A DNA stretch of 56,495 bases, from NCBI RefSeq assembly GCF_000275845.1, contig NW_006766961.1:38604-95098 (forward strand). Reading direction: 5' to 3'. Origin of the DNA: Dichomitus squalens LYAD-421 SS1. Lineage: Eukaryota; Basidiomycota; Agaricomycetes; Polyporales; Polyporaceae. The notes below the pieces were generated by a model, which saw nothing but the letters and a program-made list of their open reading frames with translations, searched no databases and was not told the DNA's origin. Within the stretch, counting starts at the first letter, position 1. The number at the start of each line of letters is the position of its first letter. Below are positions 1-11,389 of this stretch, piece after piece. Both the position numbers and the translations under genes were made by a program.

Positions 1-285
1 CGCGCGCTCCTCGCCGAACTCACCTTCGCGCCAACCGAGGCCACGAAACTCAACGCCGACAACAAGTCCGCCATCGAATTGTCCAAAGACAATGTTCTGC
101 ACGCACGCACCAAGCACATCGATATCCGCCATCACTTCATTCGCGAATGCATCGCCGCCGAGACCATACGACTCGAATACTGCCCCACTGACGTCAATTC
201 GGCCGACTTGTTCACCAAGGCCCTCGCACGCGATCGTTTTCAATTTCTTCGGACGCAACTCGGTATCCTCCCAGTACAGAGTTGA
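1..285 (+). CDS. Ty1/copia polyprotein, C-terminal end of RNase H (partial)
   Basis: Frame 1 is open from the window edge to a TAG at 283-285. It encodes the end of a copia-type RNase H: a DNKSAIEL segment, then HARTKHIDIRHHFIRE, then an AD-x-FTKAL motif, which is the usual order at the C terminus of Ty1/copia Pol polyproteins. In the family this domain removes the RNA strand during reverse transcription. Integrase, RT and the 5' LTR lie outside the window. The stop is followed at once by a purine tract and an LTR, as expected for an element in + orientation. No lesion is visible in the part present. Confidence 0.93.
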   Translation, partial: RALLAELTFAPTEATKLNADNKSAIELSKDNVLHARTKHIDIRHHFIRECIAAETIRLEYCPTDVNSADLFTKALARDRFQFLRTQLGILPVQS

Positions 286-292
286 GGGGGAG
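285..292 (+). other. Polypurine tract of the copia element
   Basis: AGGGGGAG lies directly before the LTR start TGTTGGAAT. This is the plus-strand priming site. The 16 bases from the G-run into the LTR match the same junction in the miniature element at 39829-39844. Confidence 0.85.
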
Positions 293-489
293 TGTTGGAA
301 TATTGCGGGCACGCTGTCTTTGTACCCTTTGTCACGCGCTTGACAGGCTGTCAAGCGCCTTCTCTATTATGCGGATCCTCTACTCTACGCTTTGCTAGTC
401 TACATCATGTATATAAGCTACGGCTTCTTTTCCCTCGATCATCATCCTTCCCTGCTTCTCAGCTTCTCTCTCTCGTGTGAACTCTAACA
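293..489 (+). repeat. 3' LTR of the copia element
   Basis: Starts TGTTGGAAT immediately after the purine tract and ends ...CTCTAACA, giving the TG...CA ends of an LTR (about 197 bp). Sequence after 489 (GAGATATTCAC...) resumes the host repeat also found near 8985, 21565 and 35115, so the right end is fixed by comparison with uninterrupted paralogues. A TATA-like TATATAAGC at about 409 fits an LTR promoter. The 5' LTR and left TSD are outside the window. Confidence 0.85.
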
Positions 490-504
490 GAGATATTCAC
501 TCCT

Positions 505-835
505 ACTGCAGCGACTCGAGTCACACCATCCCGAGTTTGACTAACCTCCTCGGGCAGCGATGACGTTCTTCAAAGAGTGAGCGAGCGAGTGCCGTACGCA
601 GCTTAGTGGCAAGCTCGCAGAGGTCGAGGATGGCGGCACGTGAACGGTGAACCATCGACCGGCGACATGAAGTGATTGGAGAAGAGACCGGGTGCTCATG
701 CGGGTGTATTCGACTCGTCGGCCATGTTGGTGTCTTCGTGCTCTACCCATGCCAGGAATAAGGTTCATGTTCGTGTCCAGCGCGCCGCTTGCGCCTTAGC
801 ATGCTTCCCCAGGAGCGAAGGTCATCGTGACGTTA
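505..835 (-). pseudogene. HD0: C-terminal relic of the homeodomain-like gene family
   Basis: On the - strand this stretch matches the 3' end of the HD copies at 8985 and 21571: the block from the CTACTGCAGCGACTCG sequence through the conserved GAGCACGAAGACACCAACATGG-like region. Stops interrupt the reading frame. Only the tail of the gene is present, and a copia element sits at its left. A piece at 749-831 encodes (on -) a short conserved string beginning MTFAPG that recurs at 31171-31254. Function cannot be judged from this fragment. Confidence 0.5.
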
Positions 836-2300
836 TCCCGACGCTCAAGGGTGTCGACTCCGCTCACGACTGCCGGGTGCCTGCGTCCTCACAGGCCGGA
901 CAGTAATACTAGATCCTTCTCCCATGATGCATACTTGGATTCTCCCTGCCTTGTTGCCGATCCCTGTTGTAGTGGCGAATCGATCTCTGATCCCTAGTGG
1001 ACTAACGCATACATATACTAGCTACGAAACGTTCTGAAGGAGGTGTATGCTGTACTCTAGCTGGTTGGTGGGAAGAGGGCAAGCCTAATGGACAACGTGA
1101 GGTCCAGGGCCGCTGGGGTATTAGGGTTCACGAGCACGTTTCGAAGCCTGAGGCCAATGAGTACGTGCGGAAGCTTCCTGGGCGGGTATGAGAGGGAATC
1201 TCTGACGCTGTTTTCAAGTTCGGCCTGACATCGATTGATCTATGCGCCATTTTACATCAGGGGGAGAAGCGCGGACTACAGGACAGCTTCGAGTCGGTGC
1301 AGGGGAGAAAAGGGTGAGAGAGGACTGGCAGAAGTGACTGTATGTTTCCCTGCAATACTGAAATAGGGAGGCCGCTAAGCTCATTGTGTAATGGTGTCAG
1401 CAGCGTTAGGCACGGGAAGAAAAGGAGAGGCAACAGAGGGTACTGACCTGAGTTTCAGCTATTTCCGCTCCGGTCGCGGGTCTGTCTAAAACGGTGATCG
1501 CAGTCGTGGCTGGAGGGTGGGGTGGAAGGCGTCCTCGTCTCCGTCCACTGGAAACTTGGGTCAGCCTCGCGCCACTGGAGACAGTGCCTTACATCTAAGC
1601 TGATGGCTTTCGCGCTCAGCGGGATATCTCGCTGTCATTAGCGAGTCTGTTCACACTGGCGACGAAGGGGGGGGGGGGTTCTACCAGGTACTCATCATGA
1701 TTACTCTCACTCACTTCGTACTCGGACAACAACGGGGGCTTCTTCCCAGACGAAAACCGCCGTGCAAAGCGAGGAAAGGGAGGCTCAATATGTATATGTA
1801 TACTCGCTCCTCAGATATCCCAGTACTTACGCAACTTTCCTAGTGAGAGAGAACGAATCGTTGGGCAGTGGGTAGCTCCCCAACTGCTGTCGAGGATGCG
1901 CCAGGGAGAGGGTTTGCTGCAGCAAATGAGATTTGCACTCCGAGATGTCGCTAGAGTAGGTGCAGCAGAAATAAGGGAAAGTGCTTGGTAGGTGACGTGT
2001 GTAGGTTCTTGACCTTTTGAGGATGGCCGCCTGAGGCGGGGAAGAGATGATGCCACCAGGGCGTCGAGTAGCCTAGTATGCTAGCATGTCTCGGAGACGT
2101 TTGCTATATTGATAGTATGCTTAGAGAGAGCCTGTTTTTCCAAGAAGAGTAAGCAACAGGAAAGATAGCAAGGCGAAAGACATGGCTGCAGTATGCAGGA
2201 CATGGAGGTGCACTGTTGCGACGCAGCTAATCCGAACTGCACGGCATTTGTCTGAGATTACGTCAGCCGGTACAGAGACTACACTGCAAAACATCACGCG
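836..2300. other. Region with no recognisable gene
   Basis: About 1.45 kb with only short unconvincing frames and no match to the repeated blocks elsewhere in the window. It contains a G12 homopolymer at 1667-1678. From about 2300 the sequence becomes homologous, in inverted orientation, to the upstream region of CorA4 (around 55720-55890). Confidence 0.6.
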
Positions 2301-2608
2301 CAGAACTGCATCGACTCCGAATATCGTCTCTCGCCTCGTCCGTCGATGCTCTTGCAGCATCGACTCGTGCAGAACTCGATGTATTTCCTCGAAAAGAACA
2401 AGCGATCCAGAGCAGGGTGAGATTGCAGCTACCGGAGGCTAAGAATAGTAAATTACGCGCTCATCAAGCAGCGAATTCAAGCCTGCCCCACTCCACCCTG
2501 CTTTACTCACCCCCCATTCTCCCCCCCCCTCCGCCCCCCCTCGCTCACCGACCTCGACGAAGGCACCTCCGCGACCATCCTAACTAGTAACAGACAAAAT
2601 CTACCGCC

Positions 2609-4945
2609 ATGTCTCGCGAGAACAGCTTCAGCGATTCCGACGACCGCTCCCTCACCCCCGACCTCGAAGAAGGCCTTGCGACCTCCCCAACATACGTCGG
2701 ACCCCCTGGTATGCGCCCCAGTACTGGAAACGCCCATGCAACTGCAATGACGAAGTACGGGAGCCGTGGGTGCGGGTGCGGTGGATCAACGTCGGGCAGA
2801 GATGTGCTTGACCCCAGGACCCCGAAAGTCGGCAGCGGTGACTTCTTCTAATGGCTCAGGCTTTCTCTCTATTTCAGCTTCCAGAGTTCTGGCTTTATTG
2901 AATTCTACAATGCCTGAAGTTATGACATGCAATCGGTAGGAAAATCATAGACTCTCTCACGCTTGACCCCCGGTGTCATCAGTCCCTCGCCCCTCTTTGA
3001 CGTCGGGGGCATCAGCTGGGACGTCATCAGAGCGCTTGCGCTCAAGTACGGTGCGCCGCCTTCGTTCGTCCGCGATGAATTTGTAAGCTCAGTTCTGAGG
3101 GGAACGCGGCGCTCGAACGTGTCTGCGGCGTACAGACCTGCACCCGCTCGCGGTCGAGGACGTCCTCCACCAGCGCGGCCACACGCGCTCCAAGGCCGAC
3201 TACTACCCGCAGCACCTCTTCGTCCGCATCCTCGTCCACACCCTCGCCTCCTCCGCCTCCTCCTTCTTCTCAGACGACCGTACCCCCGAGGACACCTCTT
3301 CTGCGGACATCTTCGCCGGTATGCCGCGCTCAGAATCCCCGGCGCAGATGGACGACGAGGAAGAGGCCGACCTTAAGCGCCGCATGAGCGCCAGCGGTCG
3401 CGTCAACGACGAATCCGACGAAGCAGACGAGCGCACTGTGTTCGGGAGCGCGCGCGCGTCGGTGTTCTCCACCCTACGCCACACCCCGAAGGCGGAGCGG
3501 AGGAAGGAGGAGAAGCCAAGCATTGGCCTCCCCTGGGGCCGTCCGAGAGCGCACGACGTCGAGGGCTCCCCGCGCGCACCCGGGCAGTGGCCTTTCGCGG
3601 CGATGGGAGGCGCAGGGATACGGATAGGAGACAGTAGCAAGAAGTCACGGTACCAGAAGCTGGTGGGGGAGCTGAAGAAGGGCGACCGGGTGGACGTACA
3701 GATCCACCCGGTGTGCGTCTTCTTGCTGTGCGACGGGACGGTCGTGTCGATGCACAACGGTGCGTCTGCGTCTTCCCGGGCGAGGGTGGCGCTGACTTGA
3801 CTCGACTCGATGCGCGGGTAGGGACAGACACGACGCTGGCGCTGACTGCCCCAATTGCGGAGCGGCTGAGGCAGCGGGACACGGTGCTGCGGACGAGCGC
3901 GGACCCGGCGTTGCTCGTCCAGTCGTTACTCGACCTCGGTCAGGCTGCTTCTCGTGGGGCTGAATGCGGCGCACGCGCATCACGCTGACATTTCCGTCCC
4001 CGTTTCTGTCTCCGTTTCCGATTCCCTCACAAGTCGTCGACCAGGCACTAGAGGCCATCGACTAGTACCAAGGCCGGATCCTCGAGATCGAGGAGCAGGT
4101 CCTGCCCAAGCCGAGCATGAAGACCGTCCGCAGACGTCAGTCGTCTCGCGGCTCACTTCATCGCTCTGCGGCTCACGGGGACGCTGACGGTTCGGCTGTG
4201 CGGTAGTGCATATACTCCAGGGCGACCTCGTGCTGCACAAACACACGCTGGAGCCGGTCAAGACGCTCATATACGGGCTCAGGCAGTACGACGCGGACCG
4301 CGCGCTTGCGCTGCGGGACCTGGACGACGTGAATGACAAGACGCAGTTGGGGTTGGGGGGTATGGGAGCCATATGGTGAAGAGCTATTTGGTGCGTTTGC
4401 TCTCGTTCGTGGGAGGGAGCTGATGTGTGGTAGGGCAATGAGGATGATCGGAGTGGTTCAGGCTGATGTGTACGACCATATGGTGGAGTATATTCTAGGG
4501 GGCTTGGGTACGGTCGCGGGGATAAAAGGAGAATTTGATGAACTATACGTTCAACGTGAGTCGTCCACTTTCTTGCTTCTTGATTTCACGCTGTGGCCGG
4601 ACAGCCTGACCGAAGAAAGTGGGCTCATAGATGGCGTCATACGAGATGAACCAAGTGATGTGCGTGTACATCCTGGTTAGCCAGGACGCTACTGATGTGC
4701 AATCTGCACCAGGCGTCGTCTGACGACTGTCACAATCATCTGCCTCCCGCCCACGCTCCTCACCGGGTACTTCGTGCGTATTGTCCTCTACCTTCCCCCC
4801 AATCTATTATTCAGTCTCTCGCGGGCTGACGTCTCATCACACGCTTGTGCAGGGCAATTTTATGGGCACGTTCCATGGCCCGTATGAATGGCATAGATAT
4901 CCTCACCTGGAACATCGCGATTTGCCTGCCGTGGGAGGGGTAATT
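2609..4945 (+). pseudogene. CorA1: broken CorA-type Mg2+ transporter gene
   Basis: The start MSRENSFSDSD matches the start of the intact CorA4. Homology continues through the exon with DLHPLAVEDVLH-type sequence (in a shifted frame near 3140), the YQKLVGELKKGDRVDVQ segment at about 3650, the VVDQALE exon and the YDHMVEYIL exon at about 4475. Lesions are visible: an internal deletion of several hundred bases in exon 1 (no poly-Gln region), a 203-bp transposon at 2797-2999, frame breaks around 4350, and a last membrane exon so altered that GMNFTPMW has become GNFMGTF. It runs on the opposite strand to the other three CorA copies, with its 3' end facing block P. It is almost certainly non-functional. 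Confidence 0.85.
2797..2999. mobile_element. 203-bp hAT-like MITE inserted in CorA1
   Basis: The element is flanked by the 8-bp direct repeat ACGTCGGG (2789-2796 and 3000-3007). Removing element plus one repeat restores the sequence seen in CorA4 exon 1 (GTCGGGGGCATCAGCTGG). Its ends are CAGAGATGTGC and, on the other strand, CAAAGAGGGGC, an imperfect inverted pair. An 8-bp target duplication with CA-starting ends fits the hAT superfamily. It encodes no protein. Confidence 0.8.
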
Positions 4946-4959
4946 GAGCGCAAGCCTGC

Positions 4960-6010
4960 GTGGGGAACTAGTAGGTTGCGTGACCATCTTCTATTGGCAC
5001 ACGGGAGGAGAAAACGCGTGATGTCACGCGCTGCTACGCGTTTACGCGCGCTGTTTGCTGCGCTATATCCTCTGCGGCAAATAGACTTTCGACCTCGGTC
5101 ACCCCGCCGCAGATGCAGTTGCACAGTAACGCCGCTAAATCATCGATATATATACTCACGGTTATGAGTCTTTCTACAGACTTGACCAGAGATTTGCTGA
5201 TTCGCCATCACCGTCCTCCCTGGCCGTTAATCTGACATTGATGCCTCGACTGACTCATCTGAGGTCCATCCACATTTCTTGTCTCACGAACGCAGCCCTG
5301 TCTCTCAGTAGCCGCAAGTACGGATGGAAGTTAATGAGGCTAAGCACTACCAGAGACGTCCCATACTGAGCCCGATTACCATGACCGTTCGACCTCGGCA
5401 TCCGAGCCGCTCACCTACCTCAGGCTCTCAACCGCGCCACCCCAACCAGGGACGTTTCCCGCTCATTATCGGGGCTCTTGTATGTAAATCCATCTTTCCT
5501 TCTCTGCAAGTGATGACTTACGTTTCAGGACGAAGACCCTGAAGCCCGGCCCAAACAAGCCCCGTCGACACAGTTTGGCAAATCAGATTCTGACTCCCTG
5601 CATCTCGGCTACGTCATCTCCGTATCTCTCGGTTCTACGACCAGACGGAACTCACATCTGCTTCCTTGACAGGATACAGATGAGAATTGCGCCCCTATCA
5701 TTCGGCCCCGGCGACCGGAAGCTGCATCTGAAAGTGGGGTCTTCGGACGAGGATTCGCCTTGGCACCCATCATGCGCCGGTCAAGTTAGTGTCTCTCAGC
5801 GCTCTCATCGTCACGTGTCAAGCCAACGGGTACCGGCCAGACTGCATGCCAGTGATTGAGGACGGCGACTGCCTCTATCAGGCTCGGAATCCCAGGGTTC
5901 AGCTGTTTCGCAGTGTTCGCCATCGCCCACAGGTTCTTTCATATCTAACTAAGTAGCGTGTAACTGACAGCATCAAGCGCTCATACTGCCTGTGCTACAT
6001 CAGTTGTTGA
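4960..6010 (+). repeat. Block P, copy A (conserved segment upstream of 7TM-A)
   Basis: First of four copies of a block that always precedes the 7TM gene (others near 18400, 31760 and 45060). It begins at the GCGTGACCATCTTCTATTGGC sequence. Possible exons on +: one about 5529-5613 (DEDPEARPKQAPSTQFGKSD...) ending before GTATCT, and one from about 5674 (DTDENCAPIIRPRRPEAAS...) after TTGACAG. The second exon keeps its frame in copies A, B and D. I do not recognise the product; it looks hydrophilic. It may be a separate small gene, or untranslated sequence of 7TM that kept an open frame. Confidence 0.4.
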
Positions 6011-6310
6011 GCAGATATGTAATCTACTTTCGGCAGCATCGATGCCCGGGCCATTCTTTCGGTGGCACTCACTGACAGCATGTGACTTGGTCAGAACGGA
6101 ATCAATATCAGAGAAGCAGCCTAGGGCTGTAGCTGTGACAGCATGCTTTGAGACCGATGATTTTGCTCCGAACCACCAAAGGAAAGACTGTTACCGTTCA
6201 CTTCACTTGCGCTGTAGTCTGGTACATATATAGGGCTCTGCCATCCTGCTAGAAAGCGATGCCCCCATCTGACAATTTCCTACTCCTAGTGGCTGCACGA
6301 GATTGTTCTC

Positions 6311-7882
6311 ATGTCAAGCTCGACACTCACCCTTACTACGTTCGATGGGTGGGACCTTGTCTCCGCGGCAATTACAAAACCGATAGGGCGGATCGTCCTG
6401 TCTGCTCTACTATATGGTTGTTAGAAGCTGAATAGATCCCGTTATTCATCAATCTGACTGAGTTTGATTTTAGGATGCTTCACGACTCTAGTCCTCGTAG
6501 CGTTTATGGCTCTTCTAAAGTGAGCCCCCCCCCCGTCTGATACATCCATAATCTTTACTTGTGGTCTCAAAACCTCGCATTCATCTAAAGACAAAGACAT
6601 ACTCATCGTTTCACCACGGTTGTCCTCGTTTCAACTCTCGCTCTTCTCTATGCATCCACCACACTGGCCGTCATCATCACTATTCTAGAGATACAGGCCG
6701 TCATCTTTAATGCTTTGATGTTATCGGTGTCGGCTATATGGTTTCCAGAATTTTCTCCAGAATTCCCACCATCGATCAGGGACTCCCAGTCATTGATCTT
6801 TGGTCCCGAAAACTATGGATCTTGTGCGAATACGGCGGCACTCACCGTCAACGTACGTCCTCGTCTTCTTATCACACCGTATTCTGTTATAACACCTTTG
6901 CATTTCCCTAGATACTCTTGGGCGATTGTATTGTGTGCTGGCGAGCTTCGTTGCTTTGGCCAGGGAACCGTGTTGTAAGAGGTGTCTCCATTATACTGTT
7001 GCTTGCAACCTTCGGTGAGCTTTCAATGGCATAGAAACTGTTGTAGGTTCTCATAATCGTTGGCTCTGGGGTCATTAGCTCTGGGAGCAGTGGACATCAG
7101 GTTCACATGCCTCTTCCATGACCAATCTGTGGAATCACTTTTTGAGAATCTCAGCGTGGTGGGAGGCATGTATGGAGGAACGTCATACGGCGTAGCCGCT
7201 TCAGCACTCTCTCTTGGTGTGAACCTCTTTGCAACTATCATAGTGGCATTCAAGGCATGGTGGGTCACTTTTCCCATCTAGATCTCCCTTAAACCAGCGT
7301 CTCATGAACGGTGCAGGAGTTCGAGAAAGTTCCTGCGGAAATTCATGGTATCGGGCAACAGGACTACCCAGGTGGAGAGACTATTCTCTATACTAATCGA
7401 GTCCGGAATGGCATATTGTGCTATTTGGGTGAGCCATATGCTCTGCATCAATATCTCAGGAGCGAGACACAATTTCCTCCTTGCAGATTCTTGTGGTTGT
7501 CTGGCAGTTCTCCTCATACATGCTGACATACTCGAACTCCACCTTTTACGAGCAATTCGGTCAGTTCATCAGCGGAGGACTTGTGCCTTTTATTGTACGT
7601 CGGAGCTCCTTCTTGATGGAATGCACCTCTCATAACCCTTCTAAGGCCATCTACCCGGCCGTCGTGATCATACTCATCGCACAAAACCGATCGCATATGG
7701 TGAAGGCCCTCGGCGGGCCGGCGATCAATACTCCCGAGTCATCACGTTTGGATAGCACTCGGCTCTCAGACGCGACTGTGCTGCGTGTAGCACGGCAAGA
7801 CAATTATGTGAGAGACGGGCCTGAGGAGTCCAACATACCCACCGCTGACGAGCGGAAGATGGATTCTAGCGGAATTGAGTAG
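6311..7882 (+). CDS. 7TM-A: seven-helix membrane protein of unknown function
   Basis: Eight exons can be placed: 6311-6416, 6474-6519, 6591-6852, 6912-7014, 7079-7259, 7317-7428, 7487-7594, 7646-7882. All have GT..AG borders and they sum to 1155 nt, exactly 384 codons plus stop. Landmarks in order: an MSSSTLTLTTFD start, a helix CFTTLVLVAFMALL, a TTVVLVSTLALLYASTTLAV helix, GSCANTAALTVN, ILLGDCIVCWRASLLW, GVSIILLLATF, GVAASALSLGVNLFATIIVAFKAW as a long helix, a charged cytosolic segment, VERLFSILIESGMAYCAIW, and AIYPAVVIILIAQNRSH before a polar tail. This layout matches a large uncharacterised membrane protein family I associate with Agaricomycetes; ligand and role are unknown. No lesion seen. 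Exon 3 could start 6 nt later without changing frame. Confidence 0.85.
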
Positions 7883-7962
7883 CCTGTGATAAAATAACTA
7901 CTATAGACATATGGCAAGGAAGTAATGAGAGTTGTAGTAGTACGCAGTCCTCAATGCGTGTA

Positions 7963-8244
7963 CTCGTGGTTGCGGAAAGTATTCGAATGCCCGTGTTTAG
8001 GCGCCCATTGACCGCTCCTCCTCCTGGTCCTGTAAGTAGTATAAGTAGACATATCTCTACCGTAATTGAGGTATATATTGCTGTTATTGTCAGGAACGTG
8101 TGCGCACCATGTGATAGGAATATGATCTCTATCTTAAGCCAAACTAGGCTCAACAAATCTCAGCATGCTCAGTGAGCATGAGCAGAACATTTGCTGTTCT
8201 TGGGTACTGAGAATTGATCAGAGTACCTCCAAATTCTTGCGCAT
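7963..8244 (+). repeat. Left terminal inverted repeat of the 937-bp element
   Basis: Near-perfect reverse complement of 8618-8899, with a few substitutions and small indels, mostly towards the inner end. Confidence 0.85.
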
Positions 8245-8617
8245 GAGTCTGCTCATAAGGGAGATTCTACAACATTAGAAAGTATGGTGTATCTATGCCT
8301 CTGCTTGGAAGGATTAGTACTAACATAAGTCGAAAGTAAGCGTGGTTCAAGGATACTGTATTCTGCTGGGCATTTCTCCAATGCCATAGCTAAAGCTAGA
8401 GACTTGAGTTCTGATTATATTAATATACCTTTCTATGCATGTACCTATAACATCAGGGTGCACAGTATTCATAAGGGGAACCAAAGAATGGCAAGAAAGT
8501 GTCTTACTAGCTTTATAGAAAGAGCTGGTCTAGTATTGTAGGACCATTTTCTCAAGAAAGAGATGGTCAAAAGCTAGCAACCACTAATGATATAAACCCT
8601 CCTCTATGGCTAGATAT

Positions 8618-8899
8618 ATGTGCAAGAATATGGAGGTATGCTGATCAATTCCCAGCACCTAAGAATAGCAAATGTTCTGCTCATGCTCACTGAGCACGCT
8701 GAGATTTGTTGAGCCTAGTTTGGCTCAAGATAGAGATCATATTCCTATCACATGGTGCGCACACGTTCCTGACAATAACAGCAATATATACCTCAATTAC
8801 GGTAGAGATATGTCTACTTATACTACTTACAGGACCAGGAGGAGGAGCGGTCAATGGGCGCCTAAACACGGGCGTTCGAATACTTTCCGCAACCACGAG
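8618..8899 (-). repeat. Right terminal inverted repeat of the 937-bp element
   Basis: Reverse complement of the left arm; together they could fold into one long hairpin. Confidence 0.85.
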
Positions 8900-8984
8900 T
8901 ACATCTACAATGTCGTCTGATGGAATCTGGGCGTGTGACGCCTGTTGTGCCGCAGCGATTGCTAGGTACTGAAGAAGTTCAATC

Positions 8985-10800
8985 CTACTGCAGCGACTCG
9001 AACCACGGCCCGAGCTCAACGAACGTCCTCGGACAGCGATGACGTTTCTCGACGAACGCAAGAGGGAATGCCGCTCGCCGATCAGCGGCCATCTGGCGGG
9101 TGTCGAGGACGGCGTCGCCCGAAGCATCGACGTGCGATATGGAGTTGTTCAGGAGAGCACCGGGTGCTCGTGAGGTCGACTCGTCCAACATAATGATGTC
9201 TTCGTGCTCTCACGAGATGTCCATATTTGTCATGAACGAGGATGAGCAGAGTCGCTATGGCACAGCAGGCACTCGACATACCTTCGCGATTTTGAGCCAT
9301 CGTTCGGCAGTTCCGTGCACTAAGCGGCGGACGTCTGGGGACTACAGGATGACATCAATGGCGCAGGAAGGTGTAGCGGGGTTTGACGTGCAAGCAGAGA
9401 CGTCGCGATTGTGAGCGATCTCGACGGCCCTCGCGAAATCAAAACGAACGGCTTGGACGAAAGCGAGGGCGCGCGCCTTGCCTATTCCAGCAAATGTCGT
9501 GCCCCACAATCGCATCTCACTCAATCAATGACGCCTTAGAACGCATGCTCACCTCGGATCGCACACCGGCAGCCTGCGCCACCCGTATCCTCTCCCTCTC
9601 CCTCTGCCACGGATTCTTCGCCTCGTGAAACCCAACAGGAACGTCACAGACATTCTAGGCTTAAACCGCTGGGCACAGCTCTGCGCCCCTCTGGTGAGGG
9701 GGTCGGGTCCTCGCGCGTAAGTTCGGCAAGTTGCTTCAACAAGGCGGTTCTAGATTCTGGTGGCAAGATGACTTCCGAGTCCCCACATCACGCCCGCCCC
9801 AACGTTGTGAGCACAACGCACACAAGATCCGTCTATATTGGTAGTACGCACGGATGGGTTTGGAATCGACAGCGCTTTCTTTCTTCGCCTGCTTCCGGCT
9901 CTCCTTCCCCAACGCCTGAGGCGGCAACTCACGCGCGGGAACAAGCGGCTCCGCCCTCTCTTTCCGTTTCTGCTTCTTGCACGCGGTTGCGAACCAGTCG
10001 CACACGTCCTGGGCGGTGTGGTGCGCCAGACCGGGCATAAACTTCACGCGTTTTGCAAGCATCGCACGCGCGGGGACATCGGGGACATCGGGGGTCTGCG
10101 AGAAGTTGTCGAAGTAGGCCGTCCCGTCGTGCGTGTGCGAGCGGTCAATTTAACTATTGGAGACTGCACAGGGTGACAGCAACGCGACGGAGGGTAGGCG
10201 ACGTACCTGTGAGGGTTACCCATGCGCCCTATGGCAGCGGACCCTTGCGCGATGTCAGTCTGTGAGCGACGCTTTAGGAGTGCAGTGTCGGAGCCTGCGT
10301 CGATGTTTAAGTGGGTCCCGCTGGTTGGGTCGGCGGCGAAGGGCCAGGCGGAGGTCGAGGTCGAGCTTGGAACTGAGATACCGGTCGGTAGAGATACACT
10401 CGCTGGAGGGTGCGTGGGTCCCAGTTGACGATGGAAGGGGAGCCGTTGAAGTTTGCGGCTAAGGCAGGCCTGTAGTCGGCATTCGCGACAAGGACGGCAT
10501 GCGTGAGTAATGGCATGTAGCACACGGGGTCGACTGTAGATGTTGACGGCGAGTGACTAGCTATTCAGGAGATACAGACATGGATATGAGCAGTAGTTGT
10601 AAATGTCACTAGGGAGAGCCTCCGCCGCGGCGACGGTACTAAACCGGGCGATGAGGTCGATGAACATTGCGAGGCCTGACAGGGCGAGCATGCCGCCAAA
10701 CGGTTGGGAGCTGAACCGCAGATGTAAAGGAAAGACTCGGAGGGTATAGCGACATAATCCGTTCCGACTGGCACCGTAGGAGGGCAGTCGCACAACGAGG
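8985..10800 (-). pseudogene. HD1: homeodomain-like protein gene, frameshifted
   Basis: Read on the - strand, the exons in order are: an N-terminal part near 10560-10720 (GLAMFIDLIARF); a segment with NGSPSIVNWDPRTLQ near 10440; IDAGSDTALLKRR near 10280; and, at about 9960-10125, YFDNFSQTPDVP then ARAMLAKRVKFMPG then DVCDWFATACKKQKRK. The last stretch resembles homeodomain helices 1-3, but the nearly invariant Asn after WF is Thr. A later exon near 9690 has lost a base relative to HD3 (frameshift after DPTPSPE). The last exon ends GPWFESLQ at 8985. The family would be nuclear DNA-binding if the homeodomain reading is right. This copy is probably dead. Exon borders are approximate. Confidence 0.45.
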
Positions 10801-10842
10801 AGACGTGCTATGTCCGATGCTTGTGAATGAAGATAAGGGCAG

Positions 10843-11389
10843 CAGTGTTGTTACGGGTCAAGTCAAGGGTCATGACTTTTTGTCAATGGGTGACCGGTCA
10901 CCGAGTGACCCGGTCATGACCGCTTGTCAAGGGTTAGCACGTGATATCTCCGGGGTGTCCGAGTGTGCTGATGGCAGCATGGCGGGCGGCAGTCTTGTGG
11001 TTGTGCTTGGGCCCAGGCGGTGCTCATTGTCGTACCTCGCAGAAATGTTCCCTGATGGCACGCCTGGCTCCAATGTGTGGCATGGGGCATGGGACGATGA
11101 AGGATTGAGTCGCAGTTGATGATAGCTGTAGGGGATACGGTACTCAGTCTCATGGGTCGCCTCATTTTCTCTATCATACCGTTTCCTACCACTTGCGCTG
11201 GCGGAAAACATTCAACTTACGAATGAGATTTGGAAGTGTGGGACATACACCCATGCTCGCAGGTTGTGGTTCCCCCCACATCTGCCCATCAAACACAATG
11301 TTAGCTTCGATCGAGACAGTTGGTCTGATATCCTGCAAGTCCTACTAACGAAGGTACCTGGGACTTCTACCAGCACCTTCGGTGCCTTC
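10843..11389. other. Left arm of the hAT-like element
   Basis: Subterminal repeats occupy about 10850-10945. The rest, up to the LINE target duplication at 11390-11401, holds only short frames and no transposase motif. Confidence 0.6.

Larger units (their letters stand above)
7963..8899. mobile_element. 937-bp long-TIR non-autonomous DNA element
   Basis: Terminal inverted repeats of about 280 bp (7963-8244 and 8618-8899) start CTCGTGGTTGCGGAAAG. The flanking dinucleotide TA (7961-7962, 8900-8901) is the likely target duplication. The paralogous empty site at about 35001-35030 (GATGCATGTACATCTACAATG) shows the same host sequence without it. The inner 370 bp have no convincing transposase. TA duplication suggests a Tc1/mariner-type mobiliser, but TA within the palindrome GTAC leaves some ambiguity. 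ORFs reported inside the arms are mirror images of each other and are not genes. Confidence 0.85.

Noticed and set aside
1667..1678. G12 run as a regulatory or G-quadruplex site
   Set aside because: A single homopolymer with no repeated G-tracts or gene context.
1811..2056. 81-codon frame on the - strand
   Set aside because: No domain, no homologous block, and no splice or start context that supports it.
8672..9127. Two 80-146 codon frames inside and across the 937-bp element
   Set aside because: They are mirror images of the inverted arms and have no domain; the arms explain them.
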